Assembly: GCF_029623395.1 (NCBI RefSeq)
Contig: NZ_JAPYKK010000001.1
Span: 186,001 to 250,000 of the forward strand
Reading direction: 5' to 3'
Origin: Sphingomonas echinoides
GTDB taxonomy: Bacteria; Pseudomonadota; Alphaproteobacteria; Sphingomonadales; Sphingomonadaceae
Length of the DNA stretch: 64,000 nt
The notes below the pieces were generated by a model. That model worked only from the letters and a program-made list of their open reading frames with translations, was not told the origin of the DNA and did no database searches. The stretch's first letter is position 1; every line of letters starts with the position of its first letter. Positions 9,856-19,646 of the stretch are shown piece by piece. Made by a program: the position numbers and the translations under genes.

Positions 9856-12800
9856 TCAATGGAAGTCGTGCGACTTGAACCGCACGACCTCTTCCGGGTC
9901 CATCCCGTCGGCATGCGGCGGCCAGTAGCAATTGCGCGGTCCGGGGCTCCACCCCGCATCGCCGCGATCGGGCGACCCCGCATGCCGCGCGCCGTCGCCG
10001 CGCCCGGTGACGTGGTGGAAGGACATTTCCCCGACGCGGTGGAGCAAATCGCCATGATCGATGATCCGGTCGCAAATGACATGGATCACCTCGCCTTCCT
10101 TCTGCACGCGCCCCTTCAAGCCGACCATCGCAGCGGTCATCACCGTCCGGCGTTGCTTCTCGAACCGGTCGGGCCACAGGATTCCGTTGGCGATTCCGGT
10201 CTCGTCCTCGATCGTGATGAACAGCACGCCCTTGGCGCTGCCCGGTTTCTGGCGGACGAGGATGATCCCGGCGACCTCGACGTGCCGCCCGTCGCGGATC
10301 GTGGCGAGATCCGCGCAGCGCGTGACGCCGCGCCGGGAAAGATCGTCGCGCACGAAAGTCAGCGGATGCGCGCGCAGCGATAGCTGGAGCGCGCGATAAT
10401 CCTCGATCACTTCGCGCCCGTCGGTCAGCGGACGTAGCGCGACGTCGGGCTCGCCCCCTTCCGCGCTGGCAGTCTCGGCGGCGCGGTCGGCTGCGGCGAA
10501 CAGCGGCAGCGGTGCCTCGCCCAGCCCGCGCACTTTCCACAGACCCTGGCGGCGATCGGTGCCGAAGGTGTGAAACGCGTCGCCGTCCGCCAGTTTCTCG
10601 ATCGCCGCGCGCTGGACCCCGGATCGCCGCCACACGTCCTCGACCGCCTCGAACGCGGCAGTGCTGCGCGCCGCCACGATCCTGGCGCCGTCGGCGTTGG
10701 ACAGGCCACGGATCTGCCGCAACCCGAGCCGGACCGCCAGATACCGCCCGCCGCCTTGCTCCAGCGTACAGTCCCAGCGGCTCGCGTTGACGCAGGGCGG
10801 GCGAACCTCGACGCCGTGCTCGCGGGCGTCGCGGACGATCTGCGCTGGCGCATAGAAACCCATCGGCTGCGCGTTCATCAGCGCGGCGCAGAACACGTCG
10901 GGATGATGATGCTTCATCCACGAGGATGCGTAGGAAATCTTGGCGAACGACGCGGCGTGGCTCTCGGGAAAGCCGTACGAGCCAAAGCCCTCGAGCTGGC
11001 GGAACGTCCGTTCGGCGAATTCGCGGGGATAGCCGCGCTCGACCATGCCCTCGATCAGCTTGACGCTGAAGTGGCTGACGCCGCCGGTGAACTTGAAGGT
11101 CGCCATCGCGCGGCGCAACTGATCCGCCTCGGCCGCGGTGAACCCGGCGCCGACGATCGCCACCTTCATCGCCTGTTCCTGGAACAGCGGGACGCCGAGC
11201 GTCTTTTCCAGCACGGCCTTGAGCTCGGGGCGCGGATATTCGGGTTTCTCCAGCCCCTCGCGCCGCCGCAGATACGGGTGGACCATGTCGCCCTGGATCG
11301 GCCCAGGCCGCACGATCGCGACCTGAATCACCAGGTCGTAGAATTTCTTGGGCTTCATCCGCGGCAGCATCGACATCTGCGCGCGCGATTCGATCTGGAA
11401 GGTGCCGAGCGTGTCGGCCTTCGCGATCATCGCGAAAACGGCGGGATCGTCGTCCTGCAAGTCCGCCAGCCCGACGCGCAGCCCCTTGTCCGCCGCGAGC
11501 ATGTTGAACGCGCGGTTGAGGCAGCCGAGCATGCCGAGGCCGAGCACGTCGACCTTCATGAACTTCAGCGCATCGATATCGTCCTTGTCCCACTCGATGA
11601 TCTGGCGATCCTCCATCGCGGCGGGTTCGATCGGGACCAGTTCGTCGAGGCGATCGTGCGTCAGGACGAACCCGCCGGGATGCTGGCTCATGTGGCGCGG
11701 CACCCCGATCAGCTTGCGCGCGAGCTCGAGCGTCAGGCGCAACCGGCGATCCGCCATGTCGAGGTTGAGCTCCGCGACATGCTTGTCGCCCACGCCTTCG
11801 GCCGACCAGCCCCATACCAGCCCAGCCAGCGAGGACGTTAGATCTTCGGGCAGGCCGAGCGCCTTGCCGACGTCGCGGACCGCGCCGCGTGCGCGGTAGC
11901 GCGTGACGACCGCGGTCAGCGCCGAACGGTCGCGGCCATAGGTCTGGTAGATCCACTGGATGATCTCTTCGCGCCGCTCATGTTCGAAATCGACGTCGAT
12001 ATCGGGCGGTTCGCGACGCTCGGCCGAGACGAAGCGTTCGAACAGCAGCTCGTGCTTGATCGGGTCGATCGAGGTGACGCCGAGCACGAAGCAGACACAG
12101 GAATTGGCCGCGGACCCCCGCCCCTGGCACAGGATCCCGCGCCGCCGCGCCTCGCGGACGATCGCATAGACGGTGAGGAAGTACGGCGCGTAGCCCAGCT
12201 CGCCGATCAGCCGCATTTCGTGCGCGATCTGGTCGGTATAGGCAGCGGGCACGGCGCCATCGAACATCCGGTCGACCGCATCGCTCGCCAGTTTCTGGAG
12301 CGCCTCCTGCGCGGTCAGGCCGTCGATCAGCCGTTCGTGCGGATATTGGTAGGCGAGCTCGCCGAGATCGAAGGTGCAGAGCCGCGCGATGTCGACGCTC
12401 GCGCGCAGCGCATCGGGATAGGCGCGGAAACGCCGCACCATCTCCTCCGGGGCCTTGAGCGCGCGATCCGCGTTGACCTCGCGGCGATAGCCCAGTTCGT
12501 CGACGGTGCATTTCTCCCGCACCGCGGTCACCACGTCCTGCAACAGCCGCGCTTCGGGGGCGTGATAGAGGACGTCGCCGGTCACGACCGCGCGCACTCC
12601 CGCTTCCCCCGCCTGGCGCGCCAGCGCGTCGATCCGCACCGCATCCCCCGGACGCCGCCGCTGGAACAGCGCCATATAGCCGCGCCGCCCGAACACCGCC
12701 TTGAGGTCCGCAAGCGCGGCAAGATTCTCCGAATCCGCCTCGCGCGGCAGCAGGATGGCGATCACGCCATCCGACCAGGGGGCAAGATCGGCCCAGTGGA

Positions 12801-13119
12801 GCAGACATTTCCCCTTGCCCGCGCGCTTCTTGCCGGTGGTCAGCAGGCGCGTGATCCGCGACCAGGCGGGCCGGTCGGTCGGGTACAACAACAGACTCCG
12901 GCCGCAGGACAAGTCGACGCGCGTGCCCGCGATCGACCGGACACCGGTCGCCTTCTGCGCTTCCCAGGCGCGCACGACGCCAGCAACGGTGCCGATGTCG
13001 CTGACTCCAAGCGCCGGATAGCCGAGCATTGCTGCTGCCGCGAACAGCTCGTCGGGCGCGGACGCGCCGCGGAGCAGCGAAAAGTGGGTGAGCACCTGAA
13101 GCTCGACATAGGCGGTCAT
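9856..13119 (-). CDS. dnaE2: Error-prone DNA polymerase DnaE2 (ImuC)
   Basis: Translesion polymerase of the C family and catalytic member of the ImuA-ImuB-DnaE2 mutasome used after DNA damage. The 1087-aa protein has an N-terminal PHP domain (starting [15 protein letters not shown]) and the polymerase palm motif [13 protein letters not shown] with catalytic aspartates (near residue 371). [15 protein letters not shown] and a C-terminal OB fold follow. ATG 13119 overlaps the imuB TGA as ATGA, so the GTG at 13140 is less likely. It is the last gene of the SOS cassette. Confidence 0.95.
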   Translation of the reverse strand: MTAYVELQVLTHFSLLRGASAPDELFAAAAMLGYPALGVSDIGTVAGVVRAWEAQKATGVRSIAGTRVDLSCGRSLLLYPTDRPAWSRITRLLTTGKKRAGKGKCLLHWADLAPWSDGVIAILLPREADSENLAALADLKAVFGRRGYMALFQRRRPGDAVRIDALARQAGEAGVRAVVTGDVLYHAPEARLLQDVVTAVREKCTVDELGYRREVNADRALKAPEEMVRRFRAYPDALRASVDIARLCTFDLGELAYQYPHERLIDGLTAQEALQKLASDAVDRMFDGAVPAAYTDQIAHEMRLIGELGYAPYFLTVYAIVREARRRGILCQGRGSAANSCVCFVLGVTSIDPIKHELLFERFVSAERREPPDIDVDFEHERREEIIQWIYQTYGRDRSALTAVVTRYRARGAVRDVGKALGLPEDLTSSLAGLVWGWSAEGVGDKHVAELNLDMADRRLRLTLELARKLIGVPRHMSQHPGGFVLTHDRLDELVPIEPAAMEDRQIIEWDKDDIDALKFMKVDVLGLGMLGCLNRAFNMLAADKGLRVGLADLQDDDPAVFAMIAKADTLGTFQIESRAQMSMLPRMKPKKFYDLVIQVAIVRPGPIQGDMVHPYLRRREGLEKPEYPRPELKAVLEKTLGVPLFQEQAMKVAIVGAGFTAAEADQLRRAMATFKFTGGVSHFSVKLIEGMVERGYPREFAERTFRQLEGFGSYGFPESHAASFAKISYASSWMKHHHPDVFCAALMNAQPMGFYAPAQIVRDAREHGVEVRPPCVNASRWDCTLEQGGGRYLAVRLGLRQIRGLSNADGARIVAARSTAAFEAVEDVWRRSGVQRAAIEKLADGDAFHTFGTDRRQGLWKVRGLGEAPLPLFAAADRAAETASAEGGEPDVALRPLTDGREVIEDYRALQLSLRAHPLTFVRDDLSRRGVTRCADLATIRDGRHVEVAGIILVRQKPGSAKGVLFITIEDETGIANGILWPDRFEKQRRTVMTAAMVGLKGRVQKEGEVIHVICDRIIDHGDLLHRVGEMSFHHVTGRGDGARHAGSPDRGDAGWSPGPRNCYWPPHADGMDPEEVVRFKSHDFH

Positions 13120-14900
13120 CCGAACAGCCCGTGAATCCACCAGGACAAGTCCCCGGTGTCCTCTTCGAAGCCGTCGCCGCGACGGAACAGCCAGTAGCGC
13201 CCGCCTTCTTCATCCTCGACGCGGTAATAGTCGCGGACGGCCCACACTTCCGCATCCCGCCGCCACCATTCGCCGTGGACGCGCTCGGGGCCATCGCCTG
13301 CCACGACGGTGTACGTCTTGCCGCGCCATTCGAACCGCCGCGGCGGCTGGTCCGGCAGCAGCGCCATCACATGCAACAGCGGTTCGGGCCGTGCGAACAG
13401 GCGGATCGGGCGTTGCCACGCGGGCCAGTTGCCGGGCCGCTCGTTCGGATCGGAGTGGACGACCGCACGCTCGGGCACATGGCTTTCGACCGGCGCGATC
13501 CTGAAGACCGAGCGCACGCCGATCCGCCCCGCGATCACGTCGACCAGCCGCGCCGGGTCGCGCACCAGCGTCTCCCCGGCAAGCACCGCCCCCAGATCGA
13601 CCGCGTCGAGCGGCTCGGTATGCGATGCCACCAGGCGGAAGTGTTCGAGGCCCATCCCCGGATCGATCCGTTCGATCCTGAGCTTGAACAGCCGCAACAG
13701 GTGCGACACCTCGCGCGTCGGGCGCGAGGTGCCGACCGCCACGACCTGTTCGCCGCCGTCGACGCGCAGACCGGTCAGCCGCAGCGATCGCGCGCCAAGC
13801 CCGCGCGCCTGGAGCACCACCGCCAGATCGTCGAGCAAATCGTGCATCACCTGCTCGATCGCCTCCGCCGTGCCGATCGGCTCGAGCAGGCGTCGCTCGA
13901 CCACCGGGACCTGCGCATCCTCGCGCGGGGTAATCGGCTCGGCGACCGCGCCAAGTGCCTGATCCAGCCGCGTGATCGCCGCGAGGCCAAGCCTGCGCGC
14001 CAGCGGTCCGCGCGCGACCGGCAACAGGTCCGCGATCCGCTCGAACCCGAACTTGCGCGCGGCCGCGAGCGCGGACGGCGCCAGGCGCAGCGCCGCGACC
14101 GGCAAGGGGGCGATCGCTTCGGCGGTGGCGCGCGGTTCGATTCGAGTCAGCTCGTCCCGGCCGAAGCGGGCGAGCGCATGCGCGGCCCCCGCCGTATCCG
14201 CGACCGCGACGCGCGCGGTAAAGCCGGCGCGGCGACAGAAAGCGATGAGGCGCGCGCAGAACCGCTCCTCCCCGCCGTGCAGATGGTCGCAGCCCGCAAG
14301 GTCGATCCACAGCCCGTCGGTCGGCGTCACCGCCGCAATCGGCGACCAGCGCCGCACCGCCAGCAGCGCGAGCCGGTCGAGCAGCGCGGCATCCGCCGCG
14401 GGTTCGGCGGGACGAAAATCGAGATCGGACACGAGCGCGCGCGCATGGGTGGCGGCCATTCCGGGATGGATGCCGAGCGCGCGTGCCCCGACGCAGGCGG
14501 AGACCACCTCCTCGCGCCGCCCGACCTTGCCGACCAGCGCGAGTGGCGCCTGTTCGATCGGCTGGGGCACCGATGCGATGATACGCCGTGCCGGCACGCC
14601 AGCCTTGTACGGATGGCTCGCCGCTTCGGATCGCCGCCCGAGTTCGCGCATCGGGGGCTGGGCATGCGTCGGGAGCGCCGCGATCTGCGCCGCCACGTCG
14701 CCATGCGACGGCGTATCCTGGCGGGCCCAGCGCGCGCCGGGTCGCCACCCGCCGCGCCGTGGTGCGGAGCAATCCCCCGGATCGTCATCGACCGGCGCGA
14801 GCAGGACCGCGCGTTCAGGCAGCCGCATGGCGGGCCGTTCCAACCGTCTCAGCCGCTCGATGGCCAAGTTCGGCAGGAACAGCGAGACGACCCGTCTCAT
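13116..14900 (-). CDS. imuB: ImuB, Y-family polymerase-like mutasome subunit
   Basis: Non-catalytic Y-family homologue that links DnaE2 to the sliding clamp and ImuA. The N-terminus [17 protein letters not shown] is the conserved start, followed later by [19 protein letters not shown] and [22 protein letters not shown]. An extra stretch of about 70-80 residues, rich in Arg, Pro and Gly, separates the first strand (about residue 35) from the next conserved block ([15 protein letters not shown]). That block usually follows quickly in ImuB. The gene overlaps imuA by 86 nt and dnaE2 by ATGA. Confidence 0.9.
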   Translation of the reverse strand: MRRVVSLFLPNLAIERLRRLERPAMRLPERAVLLAPVDDDPGDCSAPRRGGWRPGARWARQDTPSHGDVAAQIAALPTHAQPPMRELGRRSEAASHPYKAGVPARRIIASVPQPIEQAPLALVGKVGRREEVVSACVGARALGIHPGMAATHARALVSDLDFRPAEPAADAALLDRLALLAVRRWSPIAAVTPTDGLWIDLAGCDHLHGGEERFCARLIAFCRRAGFTARVAVADTAGAAHALARFGRDELTRIEPRATAEAIAPLPVAALRLAPSALAAARKFGFERIADLLPVARGPLARRLGLAAITRLDQALGAVAEPITPREDAQVPVVERRLLEPIGTAEAIEQVMHDLLDDLAVVLQARGLGARSLRLTGLRVDGGEQVVAVGTSRPTREVSHLLRLFKLRIERIDPGMGLEHFRLVASHTEPLDAVDLGAVLAGETLVRDPARLVDVIAGRIGVRSVFRIAPVESHVPERAVVHSDPNERPGNWPAWQRPIRLFARPEPLLHVMALLPDQPPRRFEWRGKTYTVVAGDGPERVHGEWWRRDAEVWAVRDYYRVEDEEGGRYWLFRRGDGFEEDTGDLSWWIHGLFG

Positions 14901-15576
14901 CGCTGCCCTCCACAATCAGGGAAAAGGATTCGCCGCCACGCTGCCGCGCGAGGTCGAGCGACCAGCGCGCGCGCCCGACGCCCGCGACATCGAGCCGGGC
15001 CGAAGGGGCGGAACCGATCCGCCAGCGCGTCCACGCCGCGGACGGCTCGGCAAACGGGTCCTGGTCGCGTGCGCGGCGGCGGCGCAGCAGCAGCACCGGC
15101 ATGTCCGCCTCCGCCGCGACGAGTTGCAGGCGGCGGGTGGCGACCATCGAGACCTTGCGCGCCTCCGCGACGATCGCGGACGGCGTTCCGTCGCGCACCG
15201 CATCCTCGATCACCGCGAGCAGCGCCGCATCGTCCGCGGGTTGCGCGTAGAGGACGCTGGCGGAGGACAGCCCCGCCTGCGCGAGCCCCGGCGCGTACAG
15301 ATCGCAGCGGCAGGTTGCCCACAAAACGGGGCCTCCGGTGCTCGCCGCCTCGCGCGCGGCGATCCCGGCGAGGAACAGCGTCGCGGCGCCATCGTCCGCC
15401 ATCGAACCGCTGCGCGCGGTGGCCTCGTGCAAGGCGCCGGCGCGCAACCCGCCCGCCGCAAGCCGGCGATCGATCGCCTCCACCCCGAACGGCAGGACGC
15501 GATAGTCGGTCACCGGCGTGGCGATCGTCCGCAGCTGTTCTATTCTGGGCGCAAGGGAATCGGGGGCGGCGGACAT
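14815..15576 (-). CDS. imuA: ImuA, RecA-like SOS mutagenesis protein
   Basis: First gene of the SOS mutagenesis cassette; a RecA/SulA-related protein needed for damage-induced mutagenesis with ImuB and DnaE2. The 253-aa protein starts MSAAPDSLAPRIEQLR, then YRVLPFGVEAIDRRLAAGGL, which resembles the RecA fold entry to a degenerate P-loop. ATG 15576 is preferred because the LexA-type box lies 19-33 nt upstream; an in-frame ATG at 15612 would lie beyond that box. The C-terminus overlaps imuB by 86 nt. Confidence 0.9.
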   Translation of the reverse strand: MSAAPDSLAPRIEQLRTIATPVTDYRVLPFGVEAIDRRLAAGGLRAGALHEATARSGSMADDGAATLFLAGIAAREAASTGGPVLWATCRCDLYAPGLAQAGLSSASVLYAQPADDAALLAVIEDAVRDGTPSAIVAEARKVSMVATRRLQLVAAEADMPVLLLRRRRARDQDPFAEPSAAWTRWRIGSAPSARLDVAGVGRARWSLDLARQRGGESFSLIVEGSDETGRLAVPAELGHRAAETVGTARHAAA

Positions 15577-15594
15577 TGGGTACAGACTCGGTTT

Positions 15595-15609
15595 GTTCCT
15601 ATTATGTTC
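15595..15609. promoter_or_regulatory. LexA (SOS) box upstream of imuA
   Basis: The direct repeat GTTC-CTATTAT-GTTC matches exactly the alphaproteobacterial LexA operator GTTC-N7-GTTC. It lies just upstream of the imuA start and so should place imuA-imuB-dnaE2 under SOS control. Confidence 0.9.
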
Positions 15610-15808
15610 CACCTCAAAACCAAGTTGGTCAAGGTCGGATCCGATCGGCTCATCGATTCAAAAGGAACGGAATCGAAACGAAAACCTGCCGGGCGGGCGT
15701 GCCACGCTACCGGTTGCAGAAGCCCACGCGACGCATACATCCAAGCCTTCCCCAACCCGAGCAGCCCTTGCGCGCCAGCGCTACGGACTGGCTGAAAGGA
15801 CATGGATC

Positions 15809-16822
15809 ATGGCGCTCAAGGATGTTCTCCCCGACACGCTCGGCTTCGGTGCCGCGCCGCTCGGCAACATGTTCCGCGATATCCCGGACGAAGAGGCGGT
15901 GGCGACCGTCCAGGCGGCGTGGGACGATGGTATCCGCTACTATGACAACGCCCCCTTCTACGGCGCGGGCCTTGCCGAATTGCGGATGGGCGAAGCGCTC
16001 GCCGGCAAGCCGCGCGACCAATATGTCATCAGCACCAAGGTCGGCCGCGTGATCCTCGACGCGGTCGAAGACGTCAGCGCGCGGCAACAGGGCGAGAAGG
16101 CCGGCGTCTTCGCACACGGGCGCGCCAACACCGTCGTCAACGACTATTCGCACGATGCGACGCTGCGCTCGATCGAGGGTAGTCTCGAGCGCTTGCGGAC
16201 CGACCATGTCGACATCGTCTTCGTCCACGACCTCGCGCGCGATTTCTGGGGCGACGCCTGGATCGCACGGTTCGAGGAAGCCCGCACGGGGGCGTTCCGG
16301 GCGCTCGACCGTCTGCGCGACGAGGGCGTGATCAAGGCCTGGGGTCTTGGCGTCAACCTGTGCGAGCCGATCGAAACCGTGCTCGACTTGAAGGCGCCGC
16401 GCCCGGATGCTTTCCTGCTCGCTGGGCGCTACACCCTGCTCGATCATTCGCGGGCGCTCCAGCGCGTCCTGCCGACGGTCGCCGAGCGCGGGCTGGGCGT
16501 CATCGTCGGCGGTCCGTACAGTTCGGGCGTGCTCGTCGGCGGTCCCAACTTCGAATATGCGCCCGCCACGCCGGCGATCCTGGACAAGGTGGCGCGGATC
16601 AAGGCGATCGCCGACCGGCATGGCGTGAGCATGAAGGCGGCAGGGCTGCAGTTCCCGCTCGCGAACCCGGCGGTCGCCGCGGTCATCCCCGGGGCCAGTC
16701 GCCCGAGCCGGATCGCCGAGGATCGCGCAGCGCTGACGGAAGTGATCCCCGCGCCGTTCTGGCAGGATCTGCGCGGCGCTGGTCTGGTCGATCCGGCCGC
16801 GCCACTGCCGGGTGGTGTCTGA
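15809..16822 (+). CDS. Aldo/keto reductase (aldose 1-dehydrogenase / pyridoxal 4-dehydrogenase type)
   Basis: NAD(P)-dependent TIM-barrel oxidoreductase, 337 aa. The active-site region is present: YDNAPFYGAGLAE with the catalytic Tyr, then STKVGR and VFVHDL. The family groups L-fucose dehydrogenase, D-threo-aldose 1-dehydrogenase and pyridoxal 4-dehydrogenase. A GH10 xylanase next door may hint at sugar metabolism, but the substrate is not determined. ATG 15809 has GAAAGGA 8 nt upstream; the frame is open further upstream into the imuA promoter and that part is not coding. Confidence 0.88.
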   Translation: MALKDVLPDTLGFGAAPLGNMFRDIPDEEAVATVQAAWDDGIRYYDNAPFYGAGLAELRMGEALAGKPRDQYVISTKVGRVILDAVEDVSARQQGEKAGVFAHGRANTVVNDYSHDATLRSIEGSLERLRTDHVDIVFVHDLARDFWGDAWIARFEEARTGAFRALDRLRDEGVIKAWGLGVNLCEPIETVLDLKAPRPDAFLLAGRYTLLDHSRALQRVLPTVAERGLGVIVGGPYSSGVLVGGPNFEYAPATPAILDKVARIKAIADRHGVSMKAAGLQFPLANPAVAAVIPGASRPSRIAEDRAALTEVIPAPFWQDLRGAGLVDPAAPLPGGV

Positions 16823-16906
16823 CCGTCAAGGCTCCGGAATACTGTTCTTGACGACCCCTCCCCCACGATCGAAGGTAACGATATCAACGATAAAGGAGGG
16901 GATCGC

Positions 16907-18058
16907 ATGCGCGGTTTCACACGTCGCGACATCACGCTTGCCGCCGTCCTCGGTACCGCGGCGGCATCGCTCCCGGCGACTACACGGGCGGCGACACGGT
17001 CTGCGACCTCGCTCGATGCGCTGGCGCGGCGCAAGGGGTTGCGGTTCGGCTCCGCGATCAACTGGTCGGCGGCCGGCGCGGATCGCGGGTCGATCGCCAA
17101 CCCGCCCTATGCGCGTCTGGTTGCGGCGGAATGCGGGGTCATCGTTTCCGAAAACGAACTGAAATGGCAGGCGGTGCGACCGACGCCGACGACCTTCGCC
17201 TTCGAACGGTTCGACGCGATCCTCGCCTGGGGCGAACGCCAGGGCATGGTGACGCGCGGCCACAATCTGCTGTGGCACCAGTCCAAATGGTTTCCCAAGT
17301 GGCTCAACAGCTACGACTTCGGCGCGACACCGCACCGCGACGGCGAACGCGTGCTGACCACGCATATCGAGACCGTCCTCGGACGCTACAAGACACGGAT
17401 CGCGAGCTATGACGTGGTCAACGAAGCGGTTCGCCCGGAGGACGGGCAATTGTACGAAACGAGCCTGTCCCGCGCGATCGGCGGGGCGGAGGCGACGCTC
17501 GACCTCGCCTATACCACCGCCCGCGCCGCGGCGCCCAAGGCCGAGCTGGTGTATAACGATTATATGAGCTGGGAGCCCGGGAACGCCGCGCACCGCACGG
17601 GCGTGCTCAAGCTGCTCGAGGGGTTCAAGCGACGCGGCATTCCGGTCGATGCGCTCGGCGTCCAATCGCACCTGATGACCCAGGGCCTCGATGCCAAGGC
17701 GAGCGTCACGCGGCTCGAGCGCGACTGGCGGGCATTTCTCGATGCGGTAACGCAGATGGGCTATGCCCTGGTGCTGACCGAACTCGACGTCCGCGACAAC
17801 AACCTGCCCGCCGAGATCACGCCCCGCGACCGCGCCGTCGCGGATTTCACGCGCGGCTATCTCGACGTGACGTTGAGCTACCCCGCGGTGCGCGACGTGG
17901 TGAGCTGGGGCCTGTGCGACCGGTACAGCTGGATCGAGGGGTTCGAACCGCGCAAGAACAAGGCGACCCGGCGCCCGACGCTGTACGATTCCACCTTCCG
18001 GCCAAAGCCGATGCGCGACGCGGTCGCAGCCGCCTTTGCCGCCGCCCCGACGCGCTGA
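16907..18058 (+). CDS. Endo-1,4-beta-xylanase, glycoside hydrolase family 10
   Basis: Secreted enzyme that cuts the xylan backbone with a retaining mechanism. The N-terminus has a twin-arginine-like TRRDITLAAVLG motif and an Ala cleavage region near residue 28, suggesting Tat export. The GH10 barrel shows HNLLWHQ, the acid/base Glu in DVVNEAV (near residue 171), GVQSHL, and the nucleophile Glu in LTELDVRDN (near residue 291). There is no carbohydrate-binding module. A strong AAGGAGGGGA ribosome site precedes ATG 16907. Confidence 0.95.
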   Translation: MRGFTRRDITLAAVLGTAAASLPATTRAATRSATSLDALARRKGLRFGSAINWSAAGADRGSIANPPYARLVAAECGVIVSENELKWQAVRPTPTTFAFERFDAILAWGERQGMVTRGHNLLWHQSKWFPKWLNSYDFGATPHRDGERVLTTHIETVLGRYKTRIASYDVVNEAVRPEDGQLYETSLSRAIGGAEATLDLAYTTARAAAPKAELVYNDYMSWEPGNAAHRTGVLKLLEGFKRRGIPVDALGVQSHLMTQGLDAKASVTRLERDWRAFLDAVTQMGYALVLTELDVRDNNLPAEITPRDRAVADFTRGYLDVTLSYPAVRDVVSWGLCDRYSWIEGFEPRKNKATRRPTLYDSTFRPKPMRDAVAAAFAAAPTR

Positions 18059-18201
18059 TCGGACCAGCCAAACGCCACACGCTTGAAATGGTGTCGATTT
18101 TTCCGGCGCACCCGCGTGTCAAAAGCTATGGACAGTCAGGGGTGGGTCGTGAGAAACAGGAGCCAGCGGGAGAGTCGTAACCGACCAACAGGAGCAGGAT
18201 G

Positions 18202-18771
18202 ATGAATCTAGGATCGACACCGTCTTTCCGGACGTCTTATGGACGGCTGGGTCTTGGCCTTGCCTGTGCGGCGTTCGCGCTGACGGCGTGTGGCAAGAAA
18301 GCCGAAACCACCGAAACCAGCACCACGACCACCACCGCCGCCACGACGGAAACCGCCGCGCCGGCGGCGACCGAAGCCGCACCCGCCGCTGCGCCCGCAG
18401 CAGCCAAGGCACCTGCGCCCGACAATACCGATACGGTCGCCGGCGTGAAGTTCGCGGCCTATACCGGCGACGCCGCGAAGGGCGCGGTCGACTTCGTCAC
18501 GTGCAAGACCTGCCATGCGATCGAAGCGGGGGTCAACCGGATCGGTCCGTCGCTCCACGCAGTGGTGGGCCGCGCCGCCGGGACGATCCCCGGCTTCACC
18601 TATTCGCCTGCGAACAAGAACAGCGGCATCACCTGGACCGAAGAAAAGCTGTTTCAATATCTCGAAAACCCGCAGCGAGTCGTTCCCGGCACCAAGATGA
18701 CCTTCGCCGGATGGCCGACCGATCCGCAAAAGCGTGCGGACGTGATCGCTTACCTCAAGACCCAGTCCTGA
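18202..18771 (+). CDS. Membrane-anchored (lipoprotein) class I cytochrome c
   Basis: The 189-aa protein has a signal sequence ending in the lipobox ALTAC, a Thr/Ala/Pro-rich linker of about 45 residues, then a cytochrome c domain. The heme motif is CKTCH (near residue 101), with GPSLHAVVGR and the distal Met in GTKMTF. The domain resembles cytochrome c2/c550. Such tethered cytochromes can donate electrons to a reaction-centre cytochrome or to oxidases, and it lies just outside the PGC. ATG 18202 is favoured over 18199 by spacing to AGGAG. Confidence 0.88.
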   Translation: MNLGSTPSFRTSYGRLGLGLACAAFALTACGKKAETTETSTTTTTAATTETAAPAATEAAPAAAPAAAKAPAPDNTDTVAGVKFAAYTGDAAKGAVDFVTCKTCHAIEAGVNRIGPSLHAVVGRAAGTIPGFTYSPANKNSGITWTEEKLFQYLENPQRVVPGTKMTFAGWPTDPQKRADVIAYLKTQS

Positions 18772-18778
18772 GGCTTTG

Positions 18779-18811
18779 GGACGGGATCCGGCGTCAGGCC
18801 GGATCCCGTCC
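18779..18811. terminator. Perfect 14-bp hairpin after the cytochrome c gene
   Basis: GGACGGGATCCGGC and its exact complement flank a GTCAG loop, 7 nt after the cytochrome c stop. There is no T-run, so it may be a transcription end signal that relies on the hairpin, or a repeat. It also marks the left edge of the PGC, between two converging genes. Confidence 0.6.
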
Positions 18812-18888
18812 GACGTACCGCGCGCCTGTCCGCACGACTGGACGTCCAGCGCTGCGGTCGCCCACACTTCCTTCCCGACCCTGCCGTA

Positions 18889-19146
18889 TCAGCGCCGTCG
18901 CGCGAGATCTGCAAGATGCGCCGGAAACGACGCCGCAAGCGCAAGCGCGATCCACGGCCAGGCAAGCCCGGTAAGGGCGGCGCGCAGCGCGAGCAGCATC
19001 ATTGCCCCCGGGAGCAACCGCAAGGTCGCCGCGCGTACCGTCCACTTCAGGCGTTGCGTCAGGACGACCCATTCGACCAGAATCACGACGAGGATCAGGT
19101 CGACGGCATGGGCCTGCCCGAACAGCCAGTGCCCGATCGCGTTCAG
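18889..19146 (-). CDS. Small membrane protein (85 aa), apparent CTG start, last gene of the bchG-bch2-bchP-tspO block
   Basis: The frame directly after tspO encodes an 85-residue hydrophobic protein: LNAIGHWLFGQAHAVDLILV, then a second hydrophobic region around GAMMLLALRAALTGLAWPWI and a basic C-terminus DLARRR, giving about three membrane segments. No ATG, GTG or TTG occurs in frame near the tspO stop. A CTG at 19146 overlaps the tspO TGA (CTGA), mirroring the ATGA junctions of the preceding genes. The next in-frame GTG would remove the first 20 residues. The family was not recognised by name. Confidence 0.6.
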   Translation of the reverse strand: MNAIGHWLFGQAHAVDLILVVILVEWVVLTQRLKWTVRAATLRLLPGAMMLLALRAALTGLAWPWIALALAASFPAHLADLARRR

Positions 19147-19646
19147 CCGAACGGCCCGTTCAACCGGGCGAGCGTCATCGTCAGATACCCCGCATAGGTC
19201 ACCCAGGCGAGATAGGGCAGCAGCAACAGCGCCGTCGCGACCGAGCGCGGCCAGATGACGTAGATCCACAAAGCGATTGCCGCCCACCACGCGACCGCCT
19301 CGACCATCGCCCAGTCCGGGCGGTGGAGGCGAAACAACAGCACGCTCCACACGATGTTGAGGAAGCCGTTGAGCGCGAACAGGCCAATCATCCATTCCGC
19401 CGCCGACTGGTCCGGCATCGCGCGCCACCCCGCCACCGCCGCCAATGCGGTGCACAGATAGACCGCGGTCCACGCCACGGCGTAGACCTGCTCGGGCAAG
19501 GCCCAGCTTGGCTGGACGAGCGTGCGATACCACGGGTCGATCTCGGTGATCGTGGCGCCCATGGCGACGACGGCAACCGCCGCGATCGCCGCCATGCTGA
19601 TCGGCAACCCCCACGAGCGGTGGACCCCGGGCGCGCGAACCCTCAT
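19143..19646 (-). CDS. tspO: TspO/MBR (peripheral benzodiazepine receptor) family protein
   Basis: Five-helix outer-membrane or membrane protein that binds porphyrins and heme; in Rhodobacter sphaeroides TspO represses photosynthesis genes in response to oxygen/tetrapyrroles. The 167-aa protein has WYRTLVQPSWALPEQVYAVAW, FALNGFLNIVWSVLLF and HRPDWAMVEA, all typical of the family. ATG 19646 overlaps the bchP stop by ATGA, so it is co-translated with BChl tail synthesis genes. A second tspO is at 59.1 kb. Confidence 0.9.
   Translation of the reverse strand: MRVRAPGVHRSWGLPISMAAIAAVAVVAMGATITEIDPWYRTLVQPSWALPEQVYAVAWTAVYLCTALAAVAGWRAMPDQSAAEWMIGLFALNGFLNIVWSVLLFRLHRPDWAMVEAVAWWAAIALWIYVIWPRSVATALLLLPYLAWVTYAGYLTMTLARLNGPFG

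Noticed and set aside
13131..16052. 973-codon plus-strand open frame across imuB, imuA and the SOS promoter
   Set aside because: It is antisense to well-conserved genes, runs through a promoter and has an Arg/Pro/Ala-rich composition typical of shadow frames.
18889..19614. Single 241-aa protein spanning the tspO region in another frame
   Set aside because: Its first two-thirds is a shadow of tspO; only the part downstream of the tspO stop looks like a real protein, and it was annotated alone.
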